Assembly (NCBI RefSeq): GCF_026262505.1
Contig: NC_067205.1
Location: forward strand, 13,268,001 to 13,332,000
Direction of reading: 5' to 3'
Source: Trichomonas vaginalis G3
Taxonomy: Eukaryota; Parabasalia; Trichomonadida; Trichomonadidae
Length of the DNA stretch: 64,000 nt
The notes beneath the pieces were generated by a model. It was not told the origin of the DNA. It worked only from the letters and a program-made list of their open reading frames with translations, and did not search any database. Numbering within the stretch: position 1 is the first letter of the stretch; every line of letters starts with the position of its first letter. Of the stretch, positions 30,819 to 38,461 are shown piece after piece. Made by a program: the position numbers and the translations under genes.

Positions 30819-31018
30819 GTGGGGCCAAAAATGGCTCGACCTCAAAACAAGCATTTTGTGAAGAATATACCAACCCGCGGAATTCCGCGGGTTGCTTTTT
30901 CAGCACAAAATTCAAGAGTTTTGTGTGTTTTCTACGATGTTGTCAAAATGTCGTGTTGTCACACTTTTTAAAAGAAGTTAAAATGACCGAGGCACATAGG
31001 CACATAGGCACACCTAAA
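30819..31018 (+). repeat. KilA-N-fragment/palindrome cassette C
   Basis: Same module order. The palindrome (30871-30894, half-site CAACCCGCGGAA) is perfect but differs from cassette B at paired positions, so both arms changed together. It ends with an AGGCACAT iteron array (30987-31012). It abuts the 3' end of the gene at 31044. Confidence 0.88.
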
Positions 31019-31043
31019 AAACCATCTAACCAAAACTCATTTT

Positions 31044-31904
31044 TCAATACTTTTTCAGCACTTTTCCGTAGTTGTATATGAAAGACAATTCGAGATAAAA
31101 GTCATAGTACAATGGAATAATATGCTGCACACCGTTTGTTGTGAACCAAACTTGAAAGTCAGAGAAACTGTTACTAGGTGGTTCGTAGAATTTAGAAGCA
31201 AAGTCATAAAAGTCCTTACCGATACAAAGAAAACTGTTGTTGCTTGAACTGAAACTTGCATGGCACATGACATTTTGAGGGTCAAACACGTTTCTATAAA
31301 CTGTCAAATCTGCTGGTGGAAGTATAAAATTAAATGGACCATCTGGTGGTAATGGTTCGTTCTGGTTTAGTAACCGAAGAAATTGTGCCCAAGAGCGTTT
31401 GTCTACTCCCCAATATAAAAACTCTGTATCTCTTGGAGGGTTAATTTCAATCTTTTGAAATGAAACTGTGGAGTTCATCTTGTTATATTCTAGTTTTAGA
31501 TAGTATGTTCCATTTAGTAAAGAGTGGTATTTTTCTTGAAATTCCCAGTAGTATTTGTTTATTTGAGTTTGGAAGTCATTTAGAGTTTTCTCAAGACTTT
31601 CGTCTGAACGAATTGTAAAGATTTTTATTTCGTCAAATTTTTCTATTAGACCATCAGAACCTTTGTACTGACCATGAAAATATACCGCGAACATGAAGGC
31701 GTTCGTTCTATTTGAAAACAAAACTCTTCTAAATCCTATTGCCTTTGCATCTGAAGGACTTTGAAGCCAACGAATTGGATAGTCAAACCTGTAAGCTCCG
31801 GATGAAATTTCTTCATCTGATATAGTCCTACCGGCATTTGTGAAGATATAGTCTAACGGTTTTGTATCTGCTACTTTTGTTCTTTGTTTTTCAACCTGAA
31901 GCAT
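31044..31904 (-). CDS. Maverick protein of unknown function, paralogue of the broken gene at 38.5 kb
   Basis: 286 aa from MLQVEKQRTKVADTKPLD. I prefer this to the earlier Met at 31955 because the paralogue at 38462 starts MLPIEKETSRVATTKPLD. Shared landmarks are GYRFDYPxRWLxxPS, KAIGFRR, the W-FLR-LNQ block, NSFLCxxxDFYE, YEPPS-S-SDFQVWFTT and the C-terminal YLELSFIYNY. It looks like a globular beta-rich protein; no signal peptide or catalytic motif is apparent. Duplication within one element suggests a structural or host-facing protein, but that is a guess. Confidence 0.75.
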   Translation of the reverse strand: MLQVEKQRTKVADTKPLDYIFTNAGRTISDEEISSGAYRFDYPIRWLQSPSDAKAIGFRRVLFSNRTNAFMFAVYFHGQYKGSDGLIEKFDEIKIFTIRSDESLEKTLNDFQTQINKYYWEFQEKYHSLLNGTYYLKLEYNKMNSTVSFQKIEINPPRDTEFLYWGVDKRSWAQFLRLLNQNEPLPPDGPFNFILPPADLTVYRNVFDPQNVMCHASFSSSNNSFLCIGKDFYDFASKFYEPPSNSFSDFQVWFTTNGVQHIIPLYYDFYLELSFIYNYGKVLKKY

Positions 31905-31913
31905 TTCATATAT

Positions 31914-31942
31914 GTAAAAATATACTGTTTTAAAAAATGTTT
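31914..31942 (-). promoter_or_regulatory. Shared promoter-like AT block
   Basis: AAAATATACTGTTTTAAAAA (plus-strand reading) followed by ATGTTTT occurs upstream of the gene at 31044-31904 and again upstream of PolB (about 34129-34152). A similar block without CTG lies upstream of the HNH gene (34765-34790). It is a likely element-specific promoter motif. Confidence 0.5.
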
Positions 31943-31959
31943 TTACTTCATGCAATTTT

Positions 31960-34113
31960 TTATTTCATGCAATGTTTTATTTCTGTGCCATCTTCAAGTA
32001 TCCCCCAGTACTTACGCTTGGAGAGGACATGAACTTCGGAAAATACCTTGTCTAGCTTAAAAAGGCCCATCTTTTCACCGACCATTCCCATTTCAATGAG
32101 TTTGTTATAGCCTTCCTCGTTCGTCATGAGTGCATCGATGTTCTCATAGTATACCACAACTTTGGATTTGACCTCTGAGAAGAATTTGTTGTAGTTGTCA
32201 AGGACTGCCTTTGCGAACTGAGGGTAACACCAATGTTCGACAATAGGTTTTAATGTGGTTACTAAGCCACTTTGACCTTCGGTGAATTCGTACTTCAAAA
32301 CAAAAGGAGAAAACCTTTCAACAAAGTTGTCGACCTTCTCATAATGTTTACTCTTCATCTCTTGAGGTTTTTTAATGGAATATCCCCATGTCGAATTCAT
32401 AAGCAATTTGAGTGTCATTGCAAGCTTGGGGTTTGAAGCTTTCCTAATATCATACATTTGTTGTATGACCTTTCCAACTGTATAGTTCCTTCCCGGGAAC
32501 TCGCCGTCTTCGTTTGGAATTCCAGTTGGAATATATTGGACAAACCTCATGTACGCAGCGTTAAGGTCGACATAGTATATCTTTTCATATGAGTCAAACT
32601 TGTCGCAACCAATCGGCCCAGTTTTTGGAAATTCAAGCGAGTCTCTTATCTTCTGAGAAACACCTCCTGTTATCTCATAAACATCGTCAAAGCAACCTGT
32701 TTCATATAAAACCTTCTGACCTAACTCAGAAGCTCTCCAATACAATTTGACGTCGATTGGATGTCTCAATGGAAGTTTGTTTATAGCATCTTGAAGTTCT
32801 TGCAACCTCATTGGAAGTTCTTCTGGTTCAGGTTGGTATCCGAACAATCCAACTCCTTTTGGAACTGTGTACTTCTTTTGTGCTAGAACTTTGTCTGGAA
32901 CAACTTTTGGTCTTACCAACAATGAAAAGTTTGTTTCATCTTTTGGTACAAAAGTTTCTGTCAGCTTGTCATCTGGAATTGGTTCCAACAAACCTTTCTC
33001 GAAAAGAATGTTAACAGCTCTGACAATGTTACACTTACCATTTCCGAACAATGGGTTTGTAAGACTTTCGTTCAACATGAAGTGGTTGTGGACAATTGCA
33101 ATCTTCAACCATGGCAATTTGAAGTCAACAACATAGTCGTCATGTGAAGAACCTTTCTCAGTCGGAATGTTAACTCGGATATTGACATTTGCCAACGGTG
33201 CAACTTTTGCCAATTGACCTCTGAGAATGTACCTTGTCTTCACACATGACTCAAGATACTTCATCTTCTCATCTGTAACAAGACCAGAGTTCCTGAGACA
33301 TGTAAGAATGCAAGGTTCGTTGACAATTGTTTCAATTGAATTGTAAATTCCATACCTTGTCAAGTCAATGTCAGACTTATTTATGAAGGGGAAGTATCCA
33401 GCATGTTGTCTGACTGCTTGAGGGTTAGGTTGGTACCATTCAAACTTCACGCTTGCAATTCCTTCAATCGCATTCAAAATATCTGAGTCGGAGTCAAACA
33501 TTTGTTCTCTCTTTGTAGTCTTGAAAGCGTCAAGAAGTTTTGCGGCTGTTTGTTCATTGCCATGTGCATAGTATATATGACCATCCAAATCTGTTATGGT
33601 CAATCTGAGATTGTATCCTTTCTTATTTCCGTCTTGTATGGCAGCAAGTACACCCATGAAGCCTTCTTTGTTCTTTCCTTCGTCAAAGTTTACTGTAAAG
33701 GTTCGACCAGATGTAATTTTACTTCTAACTTCACGGTACTTCTCATATGCATATCTTGTTCTTTCCATGGGAGCATGTGCGTTTTCACGACTACCTTTTT
33801 TCCGTCTCAAAGGATGAAATTGTTCGTCATGTTTCCAGTAGAATCTGGCAAAGCCGTCGTGTCCTTCAACTTGAGGCTCAGTAACATCGAAAGGCATGTC
33901 CATAAGACGTTCTTCCTCTAACCTCTCTAATCTGTTTGGATAGTTTGCGCGTGCTGTTTTTAAGTCCATTTCATAGGTCAGACCAGCAAGTTTGTCATAG
34001 ACTTTTATGGGTCTTCCCTTCCTATATTTAAAATTCTTTGAAACTCTCCAGCCATATCTTTCTAACTCTGCTTTTATTCTAGCAGACTTTCTATCCATTC
34101 TATATAGGGGCAT
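31960..34113 (-). CDS. Maverick family-B DNA polymerase (DNA_pol_B_2 type)
   Basis: 717 aa. Motif A: YYVDLNAAY (Asp at 516). Motif B: MNSTWGYS (Asn at ~573). Motif C position: VVYYENIDALM (residues ~651-663). Downstream KxY-type motif: LSKRKYWG near 700. The sequence before motif A (~510 residues) shows no exonuclease DxE motif recognisable by eye. In most family-B polymerases motif C is D-T-D; here the first Asp position is Asn (658) and only the second Asp (660) remains, which may abolish metal binding. The family replicates Maverick DNA, probably by protein priming. The gene is otherwise uninterrupted. Confidence 0.85.
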   Translation of the reverse strand: MPLYRMDRKSARIKAELERYGWRVSKNFKYRKGRPIKVYDKLAGLTYEMDLKTARANYPNRLERLEEERLMDMPFDVTEPQVEGHDGFARFYWKHDEQFHPLRRKKGSRENAHAPMERTRYAYEKYREVRSKITSGRTFTVNFDEGKNKEGFMGVLAAIQDGNKKGYNLRLTITDLDGHIYYAHGNEQTAAKLLDAFKTTKREQMFDSDSDILNAIEGIASVKFEWYQPNPQAVRQHAGYFPFINKSDIDLTRYGIYNSIETIVNEPCILTCLRNSGLVTDEKMKYLESCVKTRYILRGQLAKVAPLANVNIRVNIPTEKGSSHDDYVVDFKLPWLKIAIVHNHFMLNESLTNPLFGNGKCNIVRAVNILFEKGLLEPIPDDKLTETFVPKDETNFSLLVRPKVVPDKVLAQKKYTVPKGVGLFGYQPEPEELPMRLQELQDAINKLPLRHPIDVKLYWRASELGQKVLYETGCFDDVYEITGGVSQKIRDSLEFPKTGPIGCDKFDSYEKIYYVDLNAAYMRFVQYIPTGIPNEDGEFPGRNYTVGKVIQQMYDIRKASNPKLAMTLKLLMNSTWGYSIKKPQEMKSKHYEKVDNFVERFSPFVLKYEFTEGQSGLVTTLKPIVEHWCYPQFAKAVLDNYNKFFSEVKSKVVVYYENIDALMTNEEGYNKLIEMGMVGEKMGLFKLDKVFSEVHVLSKRKYWGILEDGTEIKHCMK

Positions 34114-34164
34114 TTTTATAAAAATAAAAAAATATACTGTTTTAAAAAATGTTTTAAAAACGTT

Positions 34165-34749
34165 TTAAAATGGTATGCCATATAGCTTCTTGAATTTGTT
34201 AAGAAGTATTCGAACGCATTTTCCATCTGTATCTCTAGCGTTTACATGAGCATAGCCCGCCTTAGTAAAATATACTTGTAATTTCCTATAGTTTACGCCG
34301 GTATAAAAGTAGAAAGAGTCTTGTTCTTCGCTATAGTAGTAAAACTCAAACGTATGCTTACCATAGTCTCTAATTTCAATTGTTTCATCTTCTAGTTCGT
34401 CGACAAATTCGAATACAATATCTCCAAATTTGCTTTTGTTCTTACTGTTTTCAGAACAAGTGACCCAACGCAAGTTTTCAAGTCTATTGTCGTTTCTTAT
34501 ATGGTTTATATGGTCCACACACGGTAAATTGTTAGGGTTCGGTATAAAATGAGTTGCAATGACGACATGTTTAAGATAGTTTTTTCCGCCTATCTTCATA
34601 ATAGCATATCCGTCATTTCGCTCACATTCGCTTAAAACTCTTTTTGTCTTTTTGTTTCTGACTTCAAACGACTCACAACAGTGAATTTCATATTTCTCAT
34701 CTAACAAACAAGTTTCCCAACGGTTTTCTCCAACAAACTCAGCGTACAT
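34165..34749 (-). CDS. HNH homing-type endonuclease
   Basis: 194 aa. The HNH_3-like core spans residues ~58-104: KHVVIATHFIPNPNN, then PCVDHINHIRNDNRLENLRW and CSENSKN, giving His67, Asp79-His80, Asn88 and Asn101 as metal-site and catalytic candidates. The N-terminal ~50 residues resemble the NUMOD4-type region often preceding such nucleases. The C-terminal ~85 residues (YAHVNARDTDGKC...) could contribute DNA binding. Free-standing HNH genes are common in viruses and phages as selfish or recombination-promoting genes. A deletion remnant of a second copy lies directly upstream. Confidence 0.85.
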   Translation of the reverse strand: MYAEFVGENRWETCLLDEKYEIHCCESFEVRNKKTKRVLSECERNDGYAIMKIGGKNYLKHVVIATHFIPNPNNLPCVDHINHIRNDNRLENLRWVTCSENSKNKSKFGDIVFEFVDELEDETIEIRDYGKHTFEFYYYSEEQDSFYFYTGVNYRKLQVYFTKAGYAHVNARDTDGKCVRILLNKFKKLYGIPF

Positions 34750-34790
34750 TTCAAATAAAATAAAAAAATATATTTTTAAAAAAAATGTTT

Positions 34791-34874
34791 TTATTTTAAA
34801 TGGTATGCCATTTCATACTCTTCATCTAACAAACAAGTTGTCTGACGGTCTTCTCCAACAAACTCAGCGTACAT
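34791..34874 (-). pseudogene. Internal-deletion remnant of a second HNH gene
   Basis: A 27-codon frame whose first ~21 codons match the start of the HNH gene (MYAEFVGE, then CLLDEEYE) and whose end matches its last codons plus 3' flank (the GGCATACCATTT junction). The upstream AT block is also duplicated. So a full second HNH gene collapsed to its two ends. Confidence 0.85.
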
Positions 34875-34903
34875 TTCAAATAAAAAATAAAAAAATGTTT
34901 TTT

Positions 34904-35488
34904 TTACTTTACATAACCACCAGCTACCATAAGTCTTTGACGCCAACCCATACCAGCTAATGAAGGTTGACTTGGTTTAGTTTCCAAACTAACCTTTGGT
35001 TTTGGTTTATCTTCAGTTTTTGGTTTTTCTTCTTCTATTGGTTTTTCGTCACTTTTCGGTTCCTCTGACTTTACTTCACTTGCAGGAACAGTTGTGTCGT
35101 TAACATCTTCATAAATATCATATGCCATCCTTTTTTGTTTTCCTTTCAACTTTTTGTGTTTGTTGTAAAGTTTAGAATATTTCGACTCTAAGTCAATGAG
35201 ATGTTCTATAATGAACTGTTGGTCAGTGAAGTAAACTTTTCCATCTGTTGTCTCATAAACTCCCGCAGACTTCAATATTTTATTTGTTATAGTCTGTTTC
35301 TTTTTTGAGATACTAGCCGTTCCATTTTTATGAAAAGTGACTTTGTAGTTAGGGTTTGTATTTCCAGACCTCACACTTTCTATTATTGAATTTTTCTCTT
35401 CATCTGTAAGTTCTTTGACAGGTTTTGACAATGGTTCTGAACTTTTTGTTTGTGGGGTGAGATCCACGGTTTCAACTTCTTCGGTCAT
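34904..35488 (-). CDS. Hypothetical Lys/Glu/Pro-rich Maverick protein
   Basis: 194 aa. A Ser/Thr/Glu-rich head, a possible folded middle (residues ~45-120, NYKVTFHKNGTASISKKKQT, then a helical HLIDLESKYSKLYNKHKK), and a low-complexity Lys/Glu/Pro tail ending GMGWRQRLMVAGGYVK. It resembles scaffold or core proteins in composition only. Its leader (TTTTTACTGAGATGAA before the ATG) is identical to that of the next small gene upstream. Confidence 0.7.
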   Translation of the reverse strand: MTEEVETVDLTPQTKSSEPLSKPVKELTDEEKNSIIESVRSGNTNPNYKVTFHKNGTASISKKKQTITNKILKSAGVYETTDGKVYFTDQQFIIEHLIDLESKYSKLYNKHKKLKGKQKRMAYDIYEDVNDTTVPASEVKSEEPKSDEKPIEEEKPKTEDKPKPKVSLETKPSQPSLAGMGWRQRLMVAGGYVK

Positions 35489-35507
35489 TTCATCTCAGTA
35501 AAAAATT

Positions 35508-35660
35508 TTAGTTTGGTTTGTTTTCAACTGGTTGTTTAGGTTTTTTAAGTCGGTCTAAAACTTCCTGAGGTATAGGAAAAACTTGACAAACACGTGGTTT
35601 AAATGCTGGAAGCCGACAAATCCATCTTGAACTTATTTGTCTCAAAGCTGTATTGTTCAT
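35508..35660 (-). CDS. Small basic Maverick protein (50 aa)
   Basis: MNNTALRQISSRWICRLPAF, continuing to a Pro/Lys-rich end. Two features support it: the leader TTTTTACTGAGATGAA immediately before its ATG is shared with the gene at 34904-35488, and it fills the gap exactly between two minus-strand genes. Function is unknown; it is too short for domain recognition. Confidence 0.6.
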   Translation of the reverse strand: MNNTALRQISSRWICRLPAFKPRVCQVFPIPQEVLDRLKKPKQPVENKPN

Positions 35661-35679
35661 TTCATCTCAGTAAAAAAAT

Positions 35680-36081
35680 TTACATACACCACGTTTGAGG
35701 TGGTTGCGGTTGGTTGTTGTTTACCCACTGTTGTGCATGGTTATATCCTCTGTTAAAGAATCTTTCACCTTGGTCCATATAGTGTCCTGCTTGGTTATAG
35801 TAGTCATTTGCTTTGTTATAGTAGTTTCCTGCTTGTGTTCTTACATTGTCCATCCATCCATGAACTTTTTCTCTTGTTTCAGGATTTGGAATAAGATTTG
35901 CTGCATCTCGTGCTACATCCCAACCTTTCTGTACAGTTTGTATAATAGGTTGTGCTTTCTCTTTCAGTATACCTAATGTACTCAAAATCTTCCTTCCAAC
36001 TTCAAATACACCTCTGGCTATTGTTCCCACTGCGGGTAAAAATCTAGATGCGACTCCTGCTAACGCGCCAAATAAACCCAT
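35680..36081 (-). CDS. Small amphipathic virion-type protein
   Basis: 133 aa. It begins MGLFGALAGVASRFLPAVG, a Gly/Ala-rich amphipathic or membrane-active helix, followed by further helices with Tyr/Asn/Gln repeats (NYYNKANDYYNQAGHYMDQG) and a Pro-rich end. In Mavericks and adenoviruses, small proteins of this type are internal capsid or membrane-interacting components, but homology cannot be shown by eye. Its ATG region abuts the divergent integrase start by 17 bp. A related head (MGFFGRIGNFF) occurs in the broken gene at 39.3-39.55 kb. Confidence 0.6.
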   Translation of the reverse strand: MGLFGALAGVASRFLPAVGTIARGVFEVGRKILSTLGILKEKAQPIIQTVQKGWDVARDAANLIPNPETREKVHGWMDNVRTQAGNYYNKANDYYNQAGHYMDQGERFFNRGYNHAQQWVNNNQPQPPQTWCM

Positions 36082-36098
36082 TTCTTATGGGTTAAAAA

Positions 36099-37058
36099 AT
36101 GACGAATCCAAACAAGGACCCCTATGTTTCTAAAGCGACAAAGAAAGCACTCATGGTAAAAATCTTTAGTTCAACACCAAATGCTTGGTTTATGGATATC
36201 TTGGAAAACATTCCGAGGTATAGAGAAGATGGACCACCATACTGGCTAATATTTGTCGGTCAAAACACAAGATACTGTGAAGCCATACCATTATGGTCCA
36301 AAAATATTTTAGATGTGAAAACTGCTTTGACAATATTCGTTGACAAATACCATCCAACAAAACTGACATCTGACTATGAAAGTTCTTTCAAATCAGACGA
36401 TATTAAAAACTATCTGCGTTCAAAAAATGTAAACCAATATTTCATTGTCGACCAAAACCATTCTGCTCTTGGTGTCATTGACAGTTGTATAAAAATGTTA
36501 AGAGACTTAAACCAACCACAAGGTGGTGAGGTAGATGAAATGTCATATGACGACAAGTACAGACATTTCTCCATGGCAAAGATGAGACAAGTTTTAAATA
36601 TTTACAATAGCCGTAAACAAAAAGGTTTGGGAAACCACTCCCCCGAAGAAATGAAAAACAACCCTGACTTAGAGAAAGACTATATATTTAAGAGTTTAGT
36701 CAAAAGAGACAAACAAGAAAGAATGCCGGGCTTCAAACTTCAGAAAGGAGACAAAGTAAAAATAGAAATACCTAAACGCGACCCATATGAAAATACTATT
36801 GACTATGACAACAACAAGTACCCGACAGGTACTCACATTCGTGTTCGTAAAAATAGAAGAAAGTATACAAGAGAATATTATGAAGTTTTAGGCAAACATG
36901 GCAAAATGTACAGACTGCAAGCAGAAGATAAAACTACTATTGTCAGACCTCGTTTCAAACTTGTTAAGGTTCAAGGTGGTATACTTTCAAAGACAGTTCC
37001 TAACAAATATAAGACAACTCCTGACGAATATGCTAAAGAAGTTGAAAATGACGACTAA
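36099..37058 (+). CDS. Maverick integrase (rve/retroviral-like), DD35D
   Basis: 319 aa. The RNase H-like core has Asp33 (AWFMDILE), Asp92 (LTSDYESSF) and Asp128 in HSALGVIDSC; 35 residues separate the last two, exactly D,D-35 spacing, but the third acid is Asp where retroviral-type integrases have Glu. An SH3-like C-terminal part follows (LQKGDKVKIEIP, then VRKNRRKYTREYYEVLG). No chromodomain and no N-terminal zinc finger are apparent. It would cut and join the inverted-repeat ends with 5-bp staggering. Its 3' end overlaps the convergent tail-fibre-like gene by 4 bp. Confidence 0.88.
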   Translation: MTNPNKDPYVSKATKKALMVKIFSSTPNAWFMDILENIPRYREDGPPYWLIFVGQNTRYCEAIPLWSKNILDVKTALTIFVDKYHPTKLTSDYESSFKSDDIKNYLRSKNVNQYFIVDQNHSALGVIDSCIKMLRDLNQPQGGEVDEMSYDDKYRHFSMAKMRQVLNIYNSRKQKGLGNHSPEEMKNNPDLEKDYIFKSLVKRDKQERMPGFKLQKGDKVKIEIPKRDPYENTIDYDNNKYPTGTHIRVRKNRRKYTREYYEVLGKHGKMYRLQAEDKTTIVRPRFKLVKVQGGILSKTVPNKYKTTPDEYAKEVENDD

Positions 37059-38443
37059 GCAATTCTATACCATGCACAAACTGTCATGTAACGTGGCATG
37101 TATTTTTTACCTCGTCCTGTAGATGTTGTTGTAAAAGTATGTTGGTGGTTTCCTCCTGGTTCAGTTTGTCGAAAAGTCTTTTTTGCTGAATGGTTATAAT
37201 CTGGAGATAAAACGTCATAGCCAGCTTCATACTCTGAGTTGTATAATGGGTGGTCTCTTAATGAGTGGCTATGGTCGCCAGAAAAGTTTGTTGTACCAGA
37301 ATGACTATGTGGTGGCAAGTTGTCGACAGATATCCTTTTGCTTCCACCTGTTTCCTTTGAAGAGTTTGCACAATACAAAAACCTTTCGAGTATTTGAGTC
37401 CAAGTTCCAAAACCAAGTACTACTTCTGGTCTGGTAGAGTTCATTGACGTATAAATAGAACCAACCGGGTAAATGGTTTGAAGTATTTCTGTCTTTAATG
37501 TTTGAAGCTCTGTTTTGTCTGCTTTCTTGTCATATAAATCTTGAGCAGTGAATTTAACTTTATTTTCATCCTCCATGACATAAACATCTCTACATCTAAT
37601 GTATCTCATCGTTGTTATGTTTTTATCCGATGTTAAACCTTCTGGAAAGTTAGGAGGTTTCCAATCTAATACATCCCCACCAGTTTCTTCAACCGTTCCT
37701 AAAATATTTTCTATACCAACAGTTGTAAAACTTGTATGTGTATGGTTCTTGTCAGCTTTGTCATCTAACTTTTCTTGTAAGTTTGCAATATTTGCAATGG
37801 TATGTGTATGTCCAACGTCACTTTTCCTGTTTAAGGTTTCTTGTAAGTTTGCAATATTTGCAATGGTATGTGTATGGTTCTTGTCGGCTTTAAGGTCTAA
37901 ACATCCTGAAACCCATCCTGTATCGGCTTTCGTTTTTAAAATCTTTGTTGTCCGTTCATGGTACCAGTCAACCCTTTCTTTAATTTCATTGTCTTTTTCA
38001 TCCACATATTCCTTATATGCCTTCTTCACTAACGCACTAGTCACACATGCTAACTCATCGTCAACATATGTTTTATCTGCTTTCTTTTCAACATCCTCTT
38101 TTGTTGCATAAGCTTTGTTAGCTCTTTCTTCTTCTTTTGCTATTGCATCGTCTACATACTCTTTGTCAGCTTTGTTGTCAACATCTGCTTTCAAAAGAAG
38201 TTCATCTATAGGTTTCTCGTTTAAAGTTCGTTTTGTTGGATTTATACAAACAGTATGGTTCTTGTTGTCTTGAAACAGAAACTCGTCTGTCATTGGGTTT
38301 AATGTCAGTTTTAAGCTTCCTTCTTTCAATGACTCAGATATCTTAGAATAGTTTGAAAAGTTTGTTGTGTTCTTATTTAGAGCTTGTATAATGAGTTGTC
38401 GGTTGTGTTGTATTTCTCTCATAGACGCTGTTTCATTTGACAT
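37055..38443 (-). CDS. Phage tail-fibre/collar-like protein
   Basis: 462 aa. Lys/Asp/Ala-rich repeated segments (KADKxYVDD, then three KxDxxHTHTIANIANLQE-type repeats at residues ~185-245) are like trimeric phage fibre shafts. A C-terminal domain follows, beginning YPVGSIYTSMNSTRPE with FGTWTQILERFLY (the gp10/gp12 short-fibre or baseplate-like domain). A His-rich end (LPPHSHSG, GDHSHSLRDH, GNHQHTF) with YMTVCAWYRI resembles the metal-knitted tips of short tail fibres. It is probably a receptor-binding spike on the Maverick virion, acquired from a phage-like source. The family match is strong; the role in a eukaryotic element is inference. Confidence 0.85.
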   Translation of the reverse strand: MSNETASMREIQHNRQLIIQALNKNTTNFSNYSKISESLKEGSLKLTLNPMTDEFLFQDNKNHTVCINPTKRTLNEKPIDELLLKADVDNKADKEYVDDAIAKEEERANKAYATKEDVEKKADKTYVDDELACVTSALVKKAYKEYVDEKDNEIKERVDWYHERTTKILKTKADTGWVSGCLDLKADKNHTHTIANIANLQETLNRKSDVGHTHTIANIANLQEKLDDKADKNHTHTSFTTVGIENILGTVEETGGDVLDWKPPNFPEGLTSDKNITTMRYIRCRDVYVMEDENKVKFTAQDLYDKKADKTELQTLKTEILQTIYPVGSIYTSMNSTRPEVVLGFGTWTQILERFLYCANSSKETGGSKRISVDNLPPHSHSGTTNFSGDHSHSLRDHPLYNSEYEAGYDVLSPDYNHSAKKTFRQTEPGGNHQHTFTTTSTGRGKKYMPRYMTVCAWYRIA

Positions 38444-38461
38444 TTTTATTCTAGATAAAAT

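Noticed and set aside
29595-31081. Plus-strand frames containing KQAFCEEYTN...GGCFF
   Set aside because: These are the three cassettes carrying ~60 bp of KilA-N coding DNA in the other direction relative to the gene; only fragments, no domain.
34904-35488. Assignment of the Lys/Glu/Pro-rich protein as a terminal protein for replication
   Set aside because: Only composition would support it; no priming-residue context or family pattern is visible.
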